From Corynebacterium camporealensis (GTDB lineage Bacteria > Actinomycetota > Actinomycetes > Mycobacteriales > Mycobacteriaceae), in NCBI RefSeq assembly GCF_000980815.1, contig NZ_CP011311.1, forward strand, positions 2,070,773 to 2,134,772: a DNA stretch of 64,000 nt, read 5' to 3'. Position numbers and translations under genes: made by a program. Positions 38,791 to 48,292 of the stretch are shown here, in pieces. Within the stretch, counting starts at the first letter, position 1; every line of letters begins with the position of its first letter. The notes beneath the pieces are model-generated. The model was not told the DNA's origin, did not search any database, and was given only the letters and a program-made list of their open reading frames with translations.

Positions 38791-39272
38791 AGCTCCTCCA
38801 TCGCACCCAGCGGGCGCACCTCGGCAACATCGTCTTCGGGCAGCTTCGCGATCAGTTCTTCGAGTGGCGTGCCGTTCAGAAATGCGTCTGGGTCAGCGGC
38901 CAACCACGGCACCAGCACGAACGCGCGCTCATGGGCATAAGGATGCGGCACGGTCAGCTCCGGATCGGTGGAGCTAAAGCCCTCGATGTCGACGATGTCC
39001 ACATCCAGAGTGCGCGGTCCCCAATGGCGCACGCGGACGCGCTCCGCTTCGTTTTCTAAGCGCTGCCCGCGACGCAGCAGCTCCAGCGGCGTTTCTTCGA
39101 CCTCGACGATGAGTGTCGCGTTGAGAAACTCATCCTGGTCTTCCACACCCCAAGGCGGGGTGGCATACACCGGGGAGGCCGCCACGATATCGCTAGCAAA
39201 TTCGTCAAAGACCGTGCGCAACAGCTTCACGCGGTCGTCCATGTTGGAACCAATCGACAGTACTGCGCGCAT
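38787..39272 (-). CDS. folK: 2-amino-4-hydroxy-6-hydroxymethyldihydropteridine pyrophosphokinase
   Basis: A 161-residue HPPK. Conserved elements: LSIGSNMDDR at the start, SPVYATPPWGVEDQDEFLNA in the pterin/ATP loop, and RHWGPRTLDVDIV with the metal-binding Asp pair. ATG 39272 overlaps the folB stop (TGATG). It transfers pyrophosphate from ATP to the pterin before FolP condensation. Confidence 0.95.
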   Translation of the reverse strand: MRAVLSIGSNMDDRVKLLRTVFDEFASDIVAASPVYATPPWGVEDQDEFLNATLIVEVEETPLELLRRGQRLENEAERVRVRHWGPRTLDVDIVDIEGFSSTDPELTVPHPYAHERAFVLVPWLAADPDAFLNGTPLEELIAKLPEDDVAEVRPLGAMEEL

Positions 39273-39652
39273 CAGCGTCCCCACATGTTCTTGCGCGAAC
39301 GACGCGCCACCACAGCCACATCACCAAAAGTGCGCGGGATGGGCGCCTGAGGTTTATGGATGGTCACCTCTACCGCGTGCAGCAGGTCAAAGCGCTGGAT
39401 GACGGACTCGGCAATCTCGGTGGCGACTGTTTCGATAAGGTCCCGGCTGGGGCCTTCGACGATGTCGGCGGCGACATCGGCAAGCTCTGCATAATTGACC
39501 GTTTGCTCCAGGTCATCACCTGCAGCCGCACCCGCAAAGTCCAGCCAGCAGGTCACATCCACAATAAAAGGCTGGCCCTCGCGCTTTTCCTCGTCGAAGA
39601 CGCCGTGGTAGCCAAAGCACTCCAGCGCTTTCAGCTCAATGCGGTCTGCCAT
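39272..39652 (-). CDS. folB: Dihydroneopterin aldolase
   Basis: A 126-residue enzyme. Tyr-His-Gly-Val ([18 protein letters not shown]) begins the active-site region, a Glu binds the pterin ([13 protein letters not shown]), and the catalytic Lys lies in IHKPQAPIP. It cleaves dihydroneopterin to hydroxymethyldihydropterin. A 114-bp gap separates it from folP, unusual in an otherwise tightly packed operon; the gap contains the 9-mer GGTGCCGCT twice on the coding strand. Confidence 0.93.
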   Translation of the reverse strand: MADRIELKALECFGYHGVFDEEKREGQPFIVDVTCWLDFAGAAAGDDLEQTVNYAELADVAADIVEGPSRDLIETVATEIAESVIQRFDLLHAVEVTIHKPQAPIPRTFGDVAVVARRSRKNMWGR

Positions 39653-39766
39653 GCAAAGTCCTAACTCTCTCGCGCCTGTCTAAACGTCAGCGGCACCTAG
39701 ATTGTTTACAGCCTCCGACTTTATCCGCTAGGCAAAGCTTTACGACGAGCGGCACCCGGATTCCCT

Positions 39767-40669
39767 TTAGCCTTGGCCGGTCTTGGCGTTGTTGTAGTTG
39801 CCGGTGGCGTGGGCGCCGCCGGTGTAGTTGGGGCCGGCATGCCAGGCTGCGGCGACATCGACGGCGTCACGGGAGACGCCGACCTCGTGGACGCGGACGG
39901 CCCAGGCGCCTAAGTGGGCGGAGATGGCGGTGACGGCGGCGGTGGCGGAATCGGCAAGTAAGGGGCTGGACTCGACGCCGCGATCGTCGCGGATGGCAGC
40001 GAGGAAGCGCTTGCGGGAAGCGCCGACCAGGATGGGGTAATCACCGGCGATGAATTCGGGCAGGGCCTGCAGGAGGGCCCAGTTGTCCTGCGGGGTCTTG
40101 GCGAAGCCGAGGCCCGGGTCGAGGACGATGTTGTCGCCGCTAACACCAGCGGCCAGGGCGTTGTCGGCGAGCTCGTAGAGCAGGGTGCGTACGTCGGCGA
40201 CCACGTCGCCGCCGTGGTCGGCACTGCCGGAGGCGCTGCCGAATTGGACGGTGCGCCAGTGCATCAGGCACACCGGAATGTCGGCCTCGGCCATGACGTT
40301 GTACATGTCTTTATCGGCCAGGCCACCGGAGACGTCGTTGATCATGTCGACGCCAGCCTCGGCGGCAGCGGCGGCAACCGTGGCGCGCATGGTGTCGACG
40401 GAGGTGGAGATTCCGGCATCGTGAAGCGCGCGGATAACGGGGACGACGCGGTCTTTCTCCACTTGGGGGTCGACGCGAACAGCACCCGGGCGGGTGGATT
40501 CACCGCCGACGTCGATCATGTCGGCGCCGGCATCGATAAGCTCTTGCGCGTGCGCCAGGGCGGCATCGGTGTCCAACCACTTGCCGCCGTCCGAAAAAGA
40601 ATCCTCGGTGACGTTGACGATGCCCATCACAGCCGTACGGCCGGGCACATTCAGGCGCTGCAAACTCAT
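39767..40669 (-). CDS. folP: Dihydropteroate synthase
   Basis: A 300-residue TIM-barrel enzyme, the sulfonamide target. Both signatures are present: GIVNVTEDSFSDGGKW and DMIDVGGESTRPGAVRVD; the pterin site NDVSGG and DPGLGFAKT also match. The C-terminus (GPNYTGGAHATGNYNNAKTGQG) extends beyond the barrel and is low in complexity. Lies five bases after folE. Confidence 0.95.
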   Translation of the reverse strand: MSLQRLNVPGRTAVMGIVNVTEDSFSDGGKWLDTDAALAHAQELIDAGADMIDVGGESTRPGAVRVDPQVEKDRVVPVIRALHDAGISTSVDTMRATVAAAAAEAGVDMINDVSGGLADKDMYNVMAEADIPVCLMHWRTVQFGSASGSADHGGDVVADVRTLLYELADNALAAGVSGDNIVLDPGLGFAKTPQDNWALLQALPEFIAGDYPILVGASRKRFLAAIRDDRGVESSPLLADSATAAVTAISAHLGAWAVRVHEVGVSRDAVDVAAAWHAGPNYTGGAHATGNYNNAKTGQG

Positions 40670-40674
40670 CGATT

Positions 40675-41268
40675 TTAGCTCCTAATCAGGCTCAACACTT
40701 CCGCGCGGGAGGCCGGGTTGCTTTGGAAACCGCCGCGCACCGCCGAGGTTGTCGTGGTGGCACCGGGCTTGCGGATACCGCGCATCGCCATGCACAGGTG
40801 CTCGCACTCGATGACGACGATGACGGACTGGGCGCCGAGGACATCGACAAGCGCGTCGGCAATCTGCGAGGTCAAACGCTCCTGGACCTGCGGACGCTTG
40901 GCGTACATGTCAGCCAGACGAGCCAGCTTGGACAGGCCGGTAACGTGGCCATCCTTGCCCGGGATGTAGCCGATGTGCGCGGTGCCGTAGAAAGGCACGA
41001 GGTGGTGCTCACAGGTGGAGTAAATCGGGATGTCGCGGACCAGGACCAATTCCTGGTGATTTTCCGCGAAAGTGCGGTGGAGGACCTCCGTGGGATCGGT
41101 ATGCAGCCCCGCGAAGACCTCCTTGTACGCACGCGCAACACGAGCCGGGGTTTCCTGCAGGCCCTCCCGATCCGGGTCCTCGCCTACCGCAAGCAGCAGC
41201 TCGCGCACGGCAGCCTCCGCACGCTCCTGGTCAAAAGGTGCGCGCGCAGGCACGTTGTGATTAGTCAT
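40675..41268 (-). CDS. folE: GTP cyclohydrolase I
   Basis: A 197-residue enzyme opening the folate pathway by converting GTP to dihydroneopterin triphosphate. Zinc ligands are Cys and His in [11 protein letters not shown] and the distal Cys in EHLCMAMRG. The start overlaps the ftsH stop by eight bases. Confidence 0.96.
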   Translation of the reverse strand: MTNHNVPARAPFDQERAEAAVRELLLAVGEDPDREGLQETPARVARAYKEVFAGLHTDPTEVLHRTFAENHQELVLVRDIPIYSTCEHHLVPFYGTAHIGYIPGKDGHVTGLSKLARLADMYAKRPQVQERLTSQIADALVDVLGAQSVIVVIECEHLCMAMRGIRKPGATTTTSAVRGGFQSNPASRAEVLSLIRS

Positions 41269-43573
41269 CGTTTACTTCTTTCGACTTATCCGAGTATGGG
41301 TTCTTCGGCTCCGCGTCGCTGCCTTGTTGCCATGGTGCGGCCCAGCTACCGGACTGCGGGGTGTTGTCCTCCCCTTCCGGCTTGTGGTGGCGGCCCCGGC
41401 GAGAAGATGGCTCTTCGGGTGCCTCGGGCACCCCGGAGTCCTCCGGGGTGCGTTCTGAGTCGTCTTCGGACTTGTCCTCGGTCTCCTGTTCCGGCTTCGG
41501 CGCTGGGGTGACGATGTCGCCGGCGTGTTGACCGAAGCTAAAGCCGATCTCTTCGCCGCTGGTGGTCTCGCCGGCCTTACGGCGTTCGCGGGCGGCGCGG
41601 GAGGCATCGAGAAGCGTCATGCGTGGAGGCAGCTCCTCGCCGCGTTCCTTGGCTAGCTCGGCCGGGGTCTTGACCGGCTCGTGGTCGGCCTGGCGCGGGA
41701 AGTGGATGTCCTCATCCGGGAAGACGTCCTCGGCTTCACGCGGGACGATGCCTTCGAAAATGCCCTCCAGGTCCGGGCGACGCAGGGTCTCCTTTTCCAG
41801 CAGCATCTCAGCAAGCTTGTCCAGGTAGTGACGGTTATCGCGCAAGATCTCGTAGGCCTGACGATGTGCCCGGTCCAACAGGTAGTGCATCTGCTCATCG
41901 ATGCGCGCAGCAACAGCCTCAGAGTATTCAATGGAGCCGCCAGCACCACCGTGGGCGAAGGGATCGCCTTGCTCCTGGCCGTACTTGACGGTGCCTAAGT
42001 CCGGGGAGAAGCCGTACTCGGTGAGCATGGCGCGGGCAATCTTGGTGGCCTGCTCAATATCGGCAGACGCGCCCGTAGTCGGGGTACCAAAGACCAGCTC
42101 TTCGGCCGCGCGGCCGCCCATGGCGAAGACCAAGCGGGAGAACAACTCGTCGCGGGTGTACATGCCCTTGTCGTCTTCCTGGGAGGTCATCGCGTGACCG
42201 CCGGTGCGGCCGCGGGCCAGGATGGTGACCTTGTAGACACGCTCGATGTCCTTGAGCGCCCACGCGGACAGGGTGTGGCCGCCCTCGTGGTAGGCGGTGA
42301 CCTTCTTTTCGTGCTCAGAGATAATCTTGCCCTGACGGCGCGGGCCGCCAACGACGCGGTCGGTGGCTTCTTCCAGTGCGTCGTAGGTAATGACGTTGCC
42401 GCCGATGCGGGCGGTGAGCAGGGCAGCCTCGTTGAGCACATTGGCCAGGTCCGCACCAGACATACCGGCGGTGCGCTTGGCCAGCTGTGCGACGTCAACC
42501 TCAGCAGCCAGCGGCTTGTCCTTCGCGTGCACGCGCAGGATCTGCTCACGTCCAGCCAGGTCCGGTGCGGTAACCGGAATCTGGCGGTCGAAACGACCCG
42601 GACGCAACAGCGCCTGGTCCAGGATGTCCGGACGGTTTGTTGCAGCAATCAGGATGACGCCCTCGCGGTCGCCGAAACCGTCCATTTCCACCAGCAGCTG
42701 GTTCAGGGTCTGCTCGCGCTCGTCGTGACCGCCGCCCATGCCGGAGCCACGCTGGCGACCGACAGCATCGATCTCATCGACGAAGATGATGCAGGGCGAG
42801 TTTTCCTTCGCCGTTTTAAACAGGTCGCGCACGCGGGAGGCACCGACACCGACGAACATCTCCACGAAGTCCGAGCCGGAAATCGAGTAGAAAGGCACGC
42901 CGGCCTCGCCAGCCACGGCACGTGCCAACAGCGTCTTACCAGTACCGGGCGGGCCATAAAGCAGCACGCCGCGCGGAATCTTCGCGCCCAGTTCGTGGTA
43001 ACGCGATGGGTCTTCGAGGAAGTCCTTGATTTCCTGGAGCTCATCGACAGCTTCATCGGCACCTGCGACATCGTCGAAGGTGTTGGTCGGCATATCCTTG
43101 GTCAGCTCCTTGGCCTTGGAGCCGCCAATGCCGAACATGCCGCCGGCGCCTTGCTGCATGCGCGCCATGAACCAGAAGAGTAGGCCGAAGAGAATGATCA
43201 TCGGCAGCAAGAAGCCCAGCATCGAGCCCAAGAAGGAATCCTGGGTGACGTTCGTGCGGTACTTCTCCGCGCCGGAATCCTTCACCGCATTAAAGATCTG
43301 CTCCGACGCACGCGCCGGATACTGCGCGATGATCTCTTCGACGCCTTCGCGCTCATCGACAGTAATCGGGTTCTTTAATTCCAGTCGCAGCTGTTGCTCG
43401 CGGTCATCGATCTGCGCTTCAGCGACATTGCGGTCGTTGACCTGTTCCAACGCCACCGAGGTATCCACGCGCATAAAACCGCGGGAGTCATCGGTGAGGA
43501 AGGTAAAGGCATACAGCGCGATCAGCACGATCGCGGCAATTCCGCCGTAGCGGAGGATATTCTTGTTCTTCAT
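41261..43573 (-). CDS. ftsH: ATP-dependent membrane zinc metalloprotease FtsH
   Basis: A 770-residue protease. Two N-terminal helices flank an extracytoplasmic domain; the AAA module has Walker [18 protein letters not shown], Walker [13 protein letters not shown] and the second-region-of-homology Arg residues; the zinc site is HEGGH (about residue 430) with the distal Asp in [10 protein letters not shown]. The last 130 residues, beyond the protease domain, are acidic and Pro/Ser-rich ([20 protein letters not shown]), an extension typical of actinobacterial FtsH. It degrades damaged and regulatory membrane proteins. Confidence 0.96.
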   Translation of the reverse strand: MKNKNILRYGGIAAIVLIALYAFTFLTDDSRGFMRVDTSVALEQVNDRNVAEAQIDDREQQLRLELKNPITVDEREGVEEIIAQYPARASEQIFNAVKDSGAEKYRTNVTQDSFLGSMLGFLLPMIILFGLLFWFMARMQQGAGGMFGIGGSKAKELTKDMPTNTFDDVAGADEAVDELQEIKDFLEDPSRYHELGAKIPRGVLLYGPPGTGKTLLARAVAGEAGVPFYSISGSDFVEMFVGVGASRVRDLFKTAKENSPCIIFVDEIDAVGRQRGSGMGGGHDEREQTLNQLLVEMDGFGDREGVILIAATNRPDILDQALLRPGRFDRQIPVTAPDLAGREQILRVHAKDKPLAAEVDVAQLAKRTAGMSGADLANVLNEAALLTARIGGNVITYDALEEATDRVVGGPRRQGKIISEHEKKVTAYHEGGHTLSAWALKDIERVYKVTILARGRTGGHAMTSQEDDKGMYTRDELFSRLVFAMGGRAAEELVFGTPTTGASADIEQATKIARAMLTEYGFSPDLGTVKYGQEQGDPFAHGGAGGSIEYSEAVAARIDEQMHYLLDRAHRQAYEILRDNRHYLDKLAEMLLEKETLRRPDLEGIFEGIVPREAEDVFPDEDIHFPRQADHEPVKTPAELAKERGEELPPRMTLLDASRAARERRKAGETTSGEEIGFSFGQHAGDIVTPAPKPEQETEDKSEDDSERTPEDSGVPEAPEEPSSRRGRHHKPEGEDNTPQSGSWAAPWQQGSDAEPKNPYSDKSKEVNDD

Positions 43574-43585
43574 TAAGGAAGTAGC

Positions 43586-44173
43586 TTAATTGTTCTCATA
43601 AACAGACGGGTGCAGGGTGCCCACGTAAGGCAGGTCGCGGTAGCGCTCCGCGTAGTCCAGGCCGTAGCCAATGACGAACTCATTCGGGATATCGAAGCCG
43701 ACCTCGAGCATATCGATGTCCGCCTTGACCACCTCCGGCTTACGCAGCAAGCTGATGACCTCCAGCGAGCCGGGGTTGCGGCCCTTGAGGTTGCGAATCA
43801 GCCAGGACAGCGTCAGGCCAGAATCGATAATGTCTTCCACAATCAGCACGTTGCGACCTGCAATATCGCGGTCTAGGTCCTTGAGAATACGCACCACTCC
43901 TGAAGAAGAGGTGGCATTTCCATAAGAAGACACAGCCATAAACTCCAGCTGCGCCGGAATGGACAGCTTGCGGGCGAAATCGGTGAGGAAGAACACCGCG
44001 CCCTTGAGCACGCAGACCAGAATCAGGTCATCGCCTGCATCCTTGTACTTATCGGAAACCAGGTCTGCCAGCTCCTGGATACGGGCTTGCAGCTCGTCTT
44101 CACTGATGAGAATCGCCTCGACGTCGTCGTCGTAGCGGTTAGCGGGGACATTGAAGTCTTTGTGATCGTGCAC
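43586..44173 (-). CDS. hpt: Hypoxanthine phosphoribosyltransferase
   Basis: A 195-residue purine-salvage enzyme. The PRPP-binding motif is [15 protein letters not shown]; the flexible loop is [15 protein letters not shown] and the purine-binding segment [23 protein letters not shown] 44173 starts [13 protein letters not shown]. Between tilS and ftsH, the classical tilS-hpt-ftsH arrangement of Gram-positive bacteria. Confidence 0.95.
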   Translation of the reverse strand: MHDHKDFNVPANRYDDDVEAILISEDELQARIQELADLVSDKYKDAGDDLILVCVLKGAVFFLTDFARKLSIPAQLEFMAVSSYGNATSSSGVVRILKDLDRDIAGRNVLIVEDIIDSGLTLSWLIRNLKGRNPGSLEVISLLRKPEVVKADIDMLEVGFDIPNEFVIGYGLDYAERYRDLPYVGTLHPSVYENN

Positions 44174-44185
44174 TGGGGCGCTCCT

Positions 44186-45256
44186 TTAGTGACCGGACAA
44201 TAGTGCCAGTTTGCCACCAACGCGCACGACTTCCAACCTCCGCCGTGCCCCCGGCACTCGCACAGCCACCCCTCCTTGGCCATGCCAGTCGGTGCAAAGC
44301 TTGCCGATGCCCCCTAGCACCTCCCTGGTCACCTCCACCCCGTGCTCCCGCAACCAGCCCGCAATTGCCCTACGCCTGCGCGGCTCAGCTAATGCCGCCA
44401 ACTCCGCGCAATCATTGCTTATCGATGCCTCAAGCTCCCCCTCATCCGCCACCACATCATCCGCTGCCTGCGCCAACGCCCCTGTGACGTCACCACCGGC
44501 AATCTCACTCAACAACGGCAGCACCCGCTTGCGCACCGCCACTCGCCGGAAACCCTCATCTTCGTTATGCGGGTCCTGCCACGGCTCCACACCCAACTCT
44601 TCACACGCCGCTTCCGTATCTGCACGGCGTACCTGCAACAACGGACGCACCACCCACGCGCCCTCAATCTCTACGCTCGGCGCCATCCCCGACACCTTGC
44701 CCCGCATCGCGCTCAAAATCAGCGTCTCGGCCTGATCGTCGGCCGTATGCCCCACAGCGAAGGGCATCCGCCCTTCGCCAAGGATTTCGTCTTCGCCCTT
44801 TTCCCCGCGCGGTTCTTCCTTATCGCCCACGGCCGGGCCCTCCCCTTCCTTTTTTCCAACGCGCGGGGTCTCCCCCGCGCCCTTCGCGGTCACCGGAACA
44901 CCCAAATCCGCCAAAATCCGTTTTTCGGTGAGCGCGAAGGTGCCGTAGCGAGCCCGGCGCGCCGCCGCTTCCGTGTTTTCGCCATCGACGTCGATGGAAA
45001 TGACTTCGGCGCGGGCTCCCCAGGCGCGGGCTTGAGCAGCTGCGTGCTCTGCTTGTTCGCGGGAGCCTGCTTGGAGACCGTGATCGATACAAATGGCAAT
45101 GACGTCATGGCCTTCGGCGACCAAGGCGGCCGTCAAGGCTAAGGAGTCGGCGCCGCCGGAGAGGCCGACGCAGACGATGTTTGGTAGTTGTGCTGCTCGC
45201 ACGCCGCGTCGGCATTCGAGAAAGTGCGGGCTCTTCCTGGGCCAAAAGGGCTGCAT
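44186..45256 (-). CDS. tilS: tRNA(Ile)-lysidine synthetase
   Basis: A 356-residue enzyme converting the C34 of tRNA-Ile(CAU) to lysidine. PP-loop motif GLSGGADSLAL; downstream FAVGHTADDQAETLI and RGKVSGMAP complete the catalytic domain. Inserted between the two halves of that domain (about residues 118-158) is a charged segment of some 40 residues rich in G/E/K, not expected in the family. ATG 45256 overlaps the dacB stop (TAATG). Confidence 0.92.
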   Translation of the reverse strand: MQPFWPRKSPHFLECRRGVRAAQLPNIVCVGLSGGADSLALTAALVAEGHDVIAICIDHGLQAGSREQAEHAAAQARAWGARAEVISIDVDGENTEAAARRARYGTFALTEKRILADLGVPVTAKGAGETPRVGKKEGEGPAVGDKEEPRGEKGEDEILGEGRMPFAVGHTADDQAETLILSAMRGKVSGMAPSVEIEGAWVVRPLLQVRRADTEAACEELGVEPWQDPHNEDEGFRRVAVRKRVLPLLSEIAGGDVTGALAQAADDVVADEGELEASISNDCAELAALAEPRRRRAIAGWLREHGVEVTREVLGGIGKLCTDWHGQGGVAVRVPGARRRLEVVRVGGKLALLSGH

Positions 45257-46530
45257 TAGAACTCGCGAAGGACGGAGGCGAACTCGTCTTGTGCCTGACG
45301 AGCAGCCAAAATATCCCCGTCGTTGACCAACAGACTGAGTGCGTAGACGCGCTCGGATTGGCCTTGGACCGTTCCGACCAGGGCGGAGGTGCCGGTCAGC
45401 GTGCCGGTCTTGGCGCGGACATAGCCCTTGCCGGCAAGGTCGCCGTAGCGCTCGTAGAGGGTTCCCTCGCCACCCGCGACGGGCAGATAGGTCAGCAATG
45501 GACGCAAGGCTTCTTCCTCGGCACCGCGCTCGACGAGTTGGGCGAGGACGCCGGCGGGGATGCGGTTGGCATCGGAAAGTCCGGAGTTGTCAGCGAGGGT
45601 GACCTCGTCGACGTTGACGCCGTGTTCGGACAAGACATCGAGAGTTGCCTGGGTAGCGCCAGTGAAGCTGGGTTCCATTCCGCGGGCAATGGCGAGTTCG
45701 CGGCCGATGGCCTCTGCCATGACGTTGTCGGAGTGCTTCATCATGTCTTGGGCGCGCTCAGACAGAGGGGGCGATTCCACGGAAGCGACGACTTCCGCTT
45801 CGGCGGGTGCTTCACCGAGGCCGGATTCGCTAGCACCGACCTTCTCGGCAAGCTGGCGGGCCACGTCTTCTGCTGGAGTGTGGCTGCGCGGGACATCGCC
45901 GGTGGTATCGCCCAAGCGTGCGCCGTAGAGCATCGCTGGTTGCATAGGGGCGACAAAACCGGCGTCGACATTGTCGGGGTCCCAGCCTTCGGCTTGTGCG
46001 TTGCCGGACCACGCAGTGGTGTCGATGTAGACGGCGGTGGCGGAGCCGATGTCATCGGCAAGCGCATCCAGTGCGTCCTGGGTGAGCCAGACATCGCCGG
46101 CAGCTTTGATGACCACGCTGCCTTCCTCGGAGCCGCGGACGACCTCGGTGACGATCTTTTCGTCCTCGTCGAGCTCATAGGTGGCCGCAGCGGCGGTAAG
46201 GACCTTGGTTGAGGACGCCGGAAGCAGTGGGCGATCGGCGTCTTTTTCCCACAGGACTTCGCCGGTGGTGGTGTCGATGACTTGGCCGCCGAACGTCGCT
46301 AAGCCAGGATTCTGTGCTGCCTCGTCGAGGCGGGCAGTCAGGGCGGACGTGTCGACATCGCCAGCTTCTGCCGGGCGCAATGGATTGGGTGCAGCTGGTT
46401 GGCTAAAAGCCGGGCCGTGCTCGAGATCATCGTAGGCATCTTGGATGGTCAGGCCCAGGGCCGCCGTACCGCCGACTGCCGCCACGGTGACCACCGAGGC
46501 GAGACTCCACCACACATGCTTTGCTTTCAT
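45256..46530 (-). CDS. dacB: D-alanyl-D-alanine carboxypeptidase/endopeptidase (PBP4/DacB type)
   Basis: A 424-residue class C penicillin-binding protein. N-terminal signal/anchor helix ([20 protein letters not shown]), then the acyl-serine motif PASSTKVL, the SxN motif inside HSDNVMAE and KTG as [14 protein letters not shown]. It trims or cleaves peptidoglycan peptides outside the membrane. Divergent from ppa; 85 bp separate the two starts. First gene of the minus-strand run into tilS and hpt. Confidence 0.9.
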   Translation of the reverse strand: MKAKHVWWSLASVVTVAAVGGTAALGLTIQDAYDDLEHGPAFSQPAAPNPLRPAEAGDVDTSALTARLDEAAQNPGLATFGGQVIDTTTGEVLWEKDADRPLLPASSTKVLTAAAATYELDEDEKIVTEVVRGSEEGSVVIKAAGDVWLTQDALDALADDIGSATAVYIDTTAWSGNAQAEGWDPDNVDAGFVAPMQPAMLYGARLGDTTGDVPRSHTPAEDVARQLAEKVGASESGLGEAPAEAEVVASVESPPLSERAQDMMKHSDNVMAEAIGRELAIARGMEPSFTGATQATLDVLSEHGVNVDEVTLADNSGLSDANRIPAGVLAQLVERGAEEEALRPLLTYLPVAGGEGTLYERYGDLAGKGYVRAKTGTLTGTSALVGTVQGQSERVYALSLLVNDGDILAARQAQDEFASVLREF

Positions 46531-46615
46531 CGCCTCTCACCCTAGCGCGGTTCGCAGACGCGCTAGACTATTGGGAGCAGTTGCACACCTAATTTTTACA
46601 GTGGAGGAAATCGCC

Positions 46616-47149
46616 GTGAGCGTTGAAGTAACCATCGAGATCCCAAAGGGCTCCCGTAACAAGTACGAGGTCGACCACGAGTCCGGCAAGGTCTACCTAG
46701 ACCGCTACCTGTTTACCCCGATGGCCTACCCGGCTGACTACGGCTACATCGATGAGACCCTGGCTGACGATGGCGACCCGCTCGACGCCCTGGTCATCTC
46801 CCCCGAACCAGTCTTCCCGGGCGTTATCGTTCCGGCTCGCCCGATTGGCGTATTCAAGATGACCGACGAGGCTGGCGGCGACGACAAGCTGCTGTGCGTC
46901 ATTGACGACGTTCGCTTTGAGAAGTACCAGGACATCGAGGATATCTCCGAGTTCACCCGTGACGAGATCGAGCACTTCTTCGTCCACTACAAGGACCTGG
47001 AGCCGGGCAAGGAAGTTCAGGGCTCTGGCTGGGGCAACAAGGCTGAAGCCGAGAAAATCCTGGAAGATTCCCTGGCTAACTACAAGAAGGAAGGCGAGAA
47101 CTCCCGCGACAACCTCGACGAGGAAGTCGACGCAGAAACCAAGAACTAG
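46616..47149 (+). CDS. ppa: Inorganic pyrophosphatase
   Basis: A 177-residue family I soluble pyrophosphatase. Active-site motif [10 protein letters not shown] gives three Asp metal ligands; [17 protein letters not shown] and the Lys/Arg residues binding pyrophosphate (KGSRNKYE) also fit. GTG 46616 is chosen: GGAGG lies eight bases upstream and the protein then starts [11 protein letters not shown]. The last 20 residues are an acidic extension ([16 protein letters not shown]). Confidence 0.95.
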   Translation: MSVEVTIEIPKGSRNKYEVDHESGKVYLDRYLFTPMAYPADYGYIDETLADDGDPLDALVISPEPVFPGVIVPARPIGVFKMTDEAGGDDKLLCVIDDVRFEKYQDIEDISEFTRDEIEHFFVHYKDLEPGKEVQGSGWGNKAEAEKILEDSLANYKKEGENSRDNLDEEVDAETKN

Positions 47150-47202
47150 CCCACAGCGCTAGCCTTCTTAAACTCCCTTTCCGCGGGCCTTGCTCGCAGA
47201 TT

Positions 47203-47240
47203 ACCGGCCGCCGAGTTCATCTCAGCGGCCGGTTCTTTTT
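47203..47240 (+). terminator. Terminator of ppa
   Basis: ACCGGCCGC (47203-47211) pairs perfectly with GCGGCCGGT (47225-47233), followed by TCTTTTTG. Confidence 0.9.
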
Positions 47241-47244
47241 GCTC

Positions 47245-47272
47245 TTTACTCGTCTCACCGATTCTGTAATAT
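47245..47272 (+). promoter_or_regulatory. Promoter of the small basic peptide gene
   Basis: TTTACT, a 16-base spacer and TAATAT, immediately after the ppa terminator. A transcript starting near 47280 would have a 125-base structured leader. Confidence 0.5.
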
Positions 47273-47375
47273 TAGAACGTGAGTGCGAATAGCGCTCCCC
47301 TCCTGACGGTGCGAAGTAGTCTCCACCGCCAATTCTGGAGGTGGGAACTGCCTTGGCGCTGTCCAATGAGGGACC

Positions 47376-47398
47376 CACCTACCTGATGGAGGGAGGTG
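47376..47398 (+). promoter_or_regulatory. Hairpin burying a ribosome-binding site
   Basis: CACCT-A-CC (47376-47383) pairs with GG-G-AGGTG (47391-47398) around a 7-base loop. The 3' arm is the strong ribosome-binding site of the ATG at 47404. A second weaker hairpin lies at 47322-47345. Confidence 0.5.
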
Positions 47399-47403
47399 AG
47401 ACA

Positions 47404-47550
47404 ATGCCGAGTCCTGATAAACGCGAAAGCGATAAAAGGAAACAGGCCCGGAAGGCAATCCACCAGATTGCACTTCGGACCTGCTTGGCGCTAATAGCCA
47501 AGACCCTTGCTGCAGCCATCAGCAAGCTCGAAGGCTGGCTATTTAGCTAG
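47404..47550 (+). CDS. 48-residue basic amphipathic peptide
   Basis: ATG 47404 follows GGAGGGAGGTGAGACA, one of the strongest ribosome-binding sites in the window. The first half is highly charged (MPSPDKRESDKRKQARKAI), the second an amphipathic to hydrophobic helix (LALIAKTLAAAISKLEGWLF) ending in Ser. Net charge is positive. The gene has its own promoter, a folded leader and a 15-bp hairpin right after the stop, so it is an independent unit. No family is recognised. The look fits membrane-active peptides such as type I toxins or antimicrobial peptides; this is inference from composition only. A GTG at 47341 would lengthen it by 21 residues. Confidence 0.55.
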   Translation: MPSPDKRESDKRKQARKAIHQIALRTCLALIAKTLAAAISKLEGWLFS

Positions 47551-47556
47551 TCTCAC

Positions 47557-47597
47557 GAAAGCCTCCACTGGTTGTAACCCTGCCGGTGGGGGCTTTC
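47557..47597 (+). terminator. 15-bp hairpin after the small peptide gene
   Basis: GAAAGCCTCCACTGG (47557-47571) pairs with CCGGTGGGGGCTTTC (47583-47597), two G-T wobbles, 11-base loop. There is no T-run, so it may stabilise the 3' end rather than terminate intrinsically. Confidence 0.6.
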
Positions 47598-47817
47598 GCC
47601 GTATGGCGATGACACGAAGGCTAATACTTCTATGTCACCTCAAATGTTACACACTCCCCAAGGCCCTATCAATGGCCATCTTGGCACCAACATCTAAAGC
47701 AAGAACCAGGCAATTCCGAAACTCCATTCGAGAAGACCACGCGCCTATTGCTTCTCCCAACCACCTCACATAAAATCAGAAGCCTAAAGCGGGACAGCCC
47801 CCGCACAAAACAGGCAA
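47598..47817. other. Non-coding stretch after the peptide gene
   Basis: About 220 bases, AT-richer than the flanks, with no open frame that has a ribosome-binding site on either strand. It ends in a strong terminator, so some transcript probably crosses it. Confidence 0.35.
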
Positions 47818-47855
47818 CCGGCGCCGGGGTCTACCCCGGGGCCGGCCCTTTCTTT
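47818..47855 (+). terminator. GC-rich terminator
   Basis: CCGGCGCCGGGG (47818-47829), loop TCTA, CCCCGGGGCCGG (47834-47845) with one mismatch, then CCCTTTCTTT. Confidence 0.75.
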
Positions 47856-47868
47856 ATCTGCGCCTTTC

Positions 47869-47898
47869 GCCGGACACGGGCCCGTGCCCGCGTCCGGC
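47869..47898. repeat. Second GC-rich hairpin before the rhodanese gene
   Basis: GCCGGACACGGGC (47869-47881) and GCCCGCGTCCGGC (47886-47898), one mismatch, 4-base loop. It sits 41 bp before the rhodanese start and would be in its leader or promoter. Confidence 0.55.
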
Positions 47899-47938
47899 CC
47901 CTAGCCACTCCGTGCCGTAGCTCAGTACAGTGGCACCC

Positions 47939-48229
47939 ATGCAGAATGTAGAACCGAAACAAGTACCAGAAGGCGCCCAGCTGATTGATGTCCGTGAGGA
48001 CGACGAGTGGGCAGTAGACCACGCGGCGGGCGCAACCCACATCCCGATGAGTGAGATCGCTGGCCGCACCCAGGAGATCGACCCGGACCGCGATATTTAT
48101 GTCATTTGCCGTTCCGGTGGCCGTAGCCAGAAGGTGGCAGAATACCTGGAAAACGCGCTGGGCTGGGAGGCCATCAACGTCGAGGGCGGTACGGACCGCT
48201 GGCGCGACGAGGGCCTGCCGATGGGCTAG
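47939..48229 (+). CDS. Single-domain rhodanese-like sulfurtransferase
   Basis: A 96-residue cytoplasmic protein with the rhodanese fold: LIDVREDDEW at the start, HIPMSEI in the middle and the active-site loop ICRSGGRSQKVA with the persulfide Cys near residue 58. The R-S-G-G-R-S loop suits a thiosulfate or low-molecular-weight persulfide sulfurtransferase. ATG 47939 follows a GTG nine bases upstream in frame; neither has a clear ribosome-binding site. It probably moves sulfane sulfur or detoxifies reactive sulfur; partner unknown. Confidence 0.85.
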   Translation: MQNVEPKQVPEGAQLIDVREDDEWAVDHAAGATHIPMSEIAGRTQEIDPDRDIYVICRSGGRSQKVAEYLENALGWEAINVEGGTDRWRDEGLPMG

Positions 48230-48292
48230 GCCCATTTGTGGGAAAATACCCATTGTTTTAATTTTCGACGGTGGGAGAGTTAGGATTAAAGA

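Noticed and set aside
47255..47473. 72-residue minus-strand frame opposite the small peptide gene
   Set aside because: Lacks a ribosome-binding site and covers the promoter, leader and hairpins of the plus-strand unit, which explain the sequence better.
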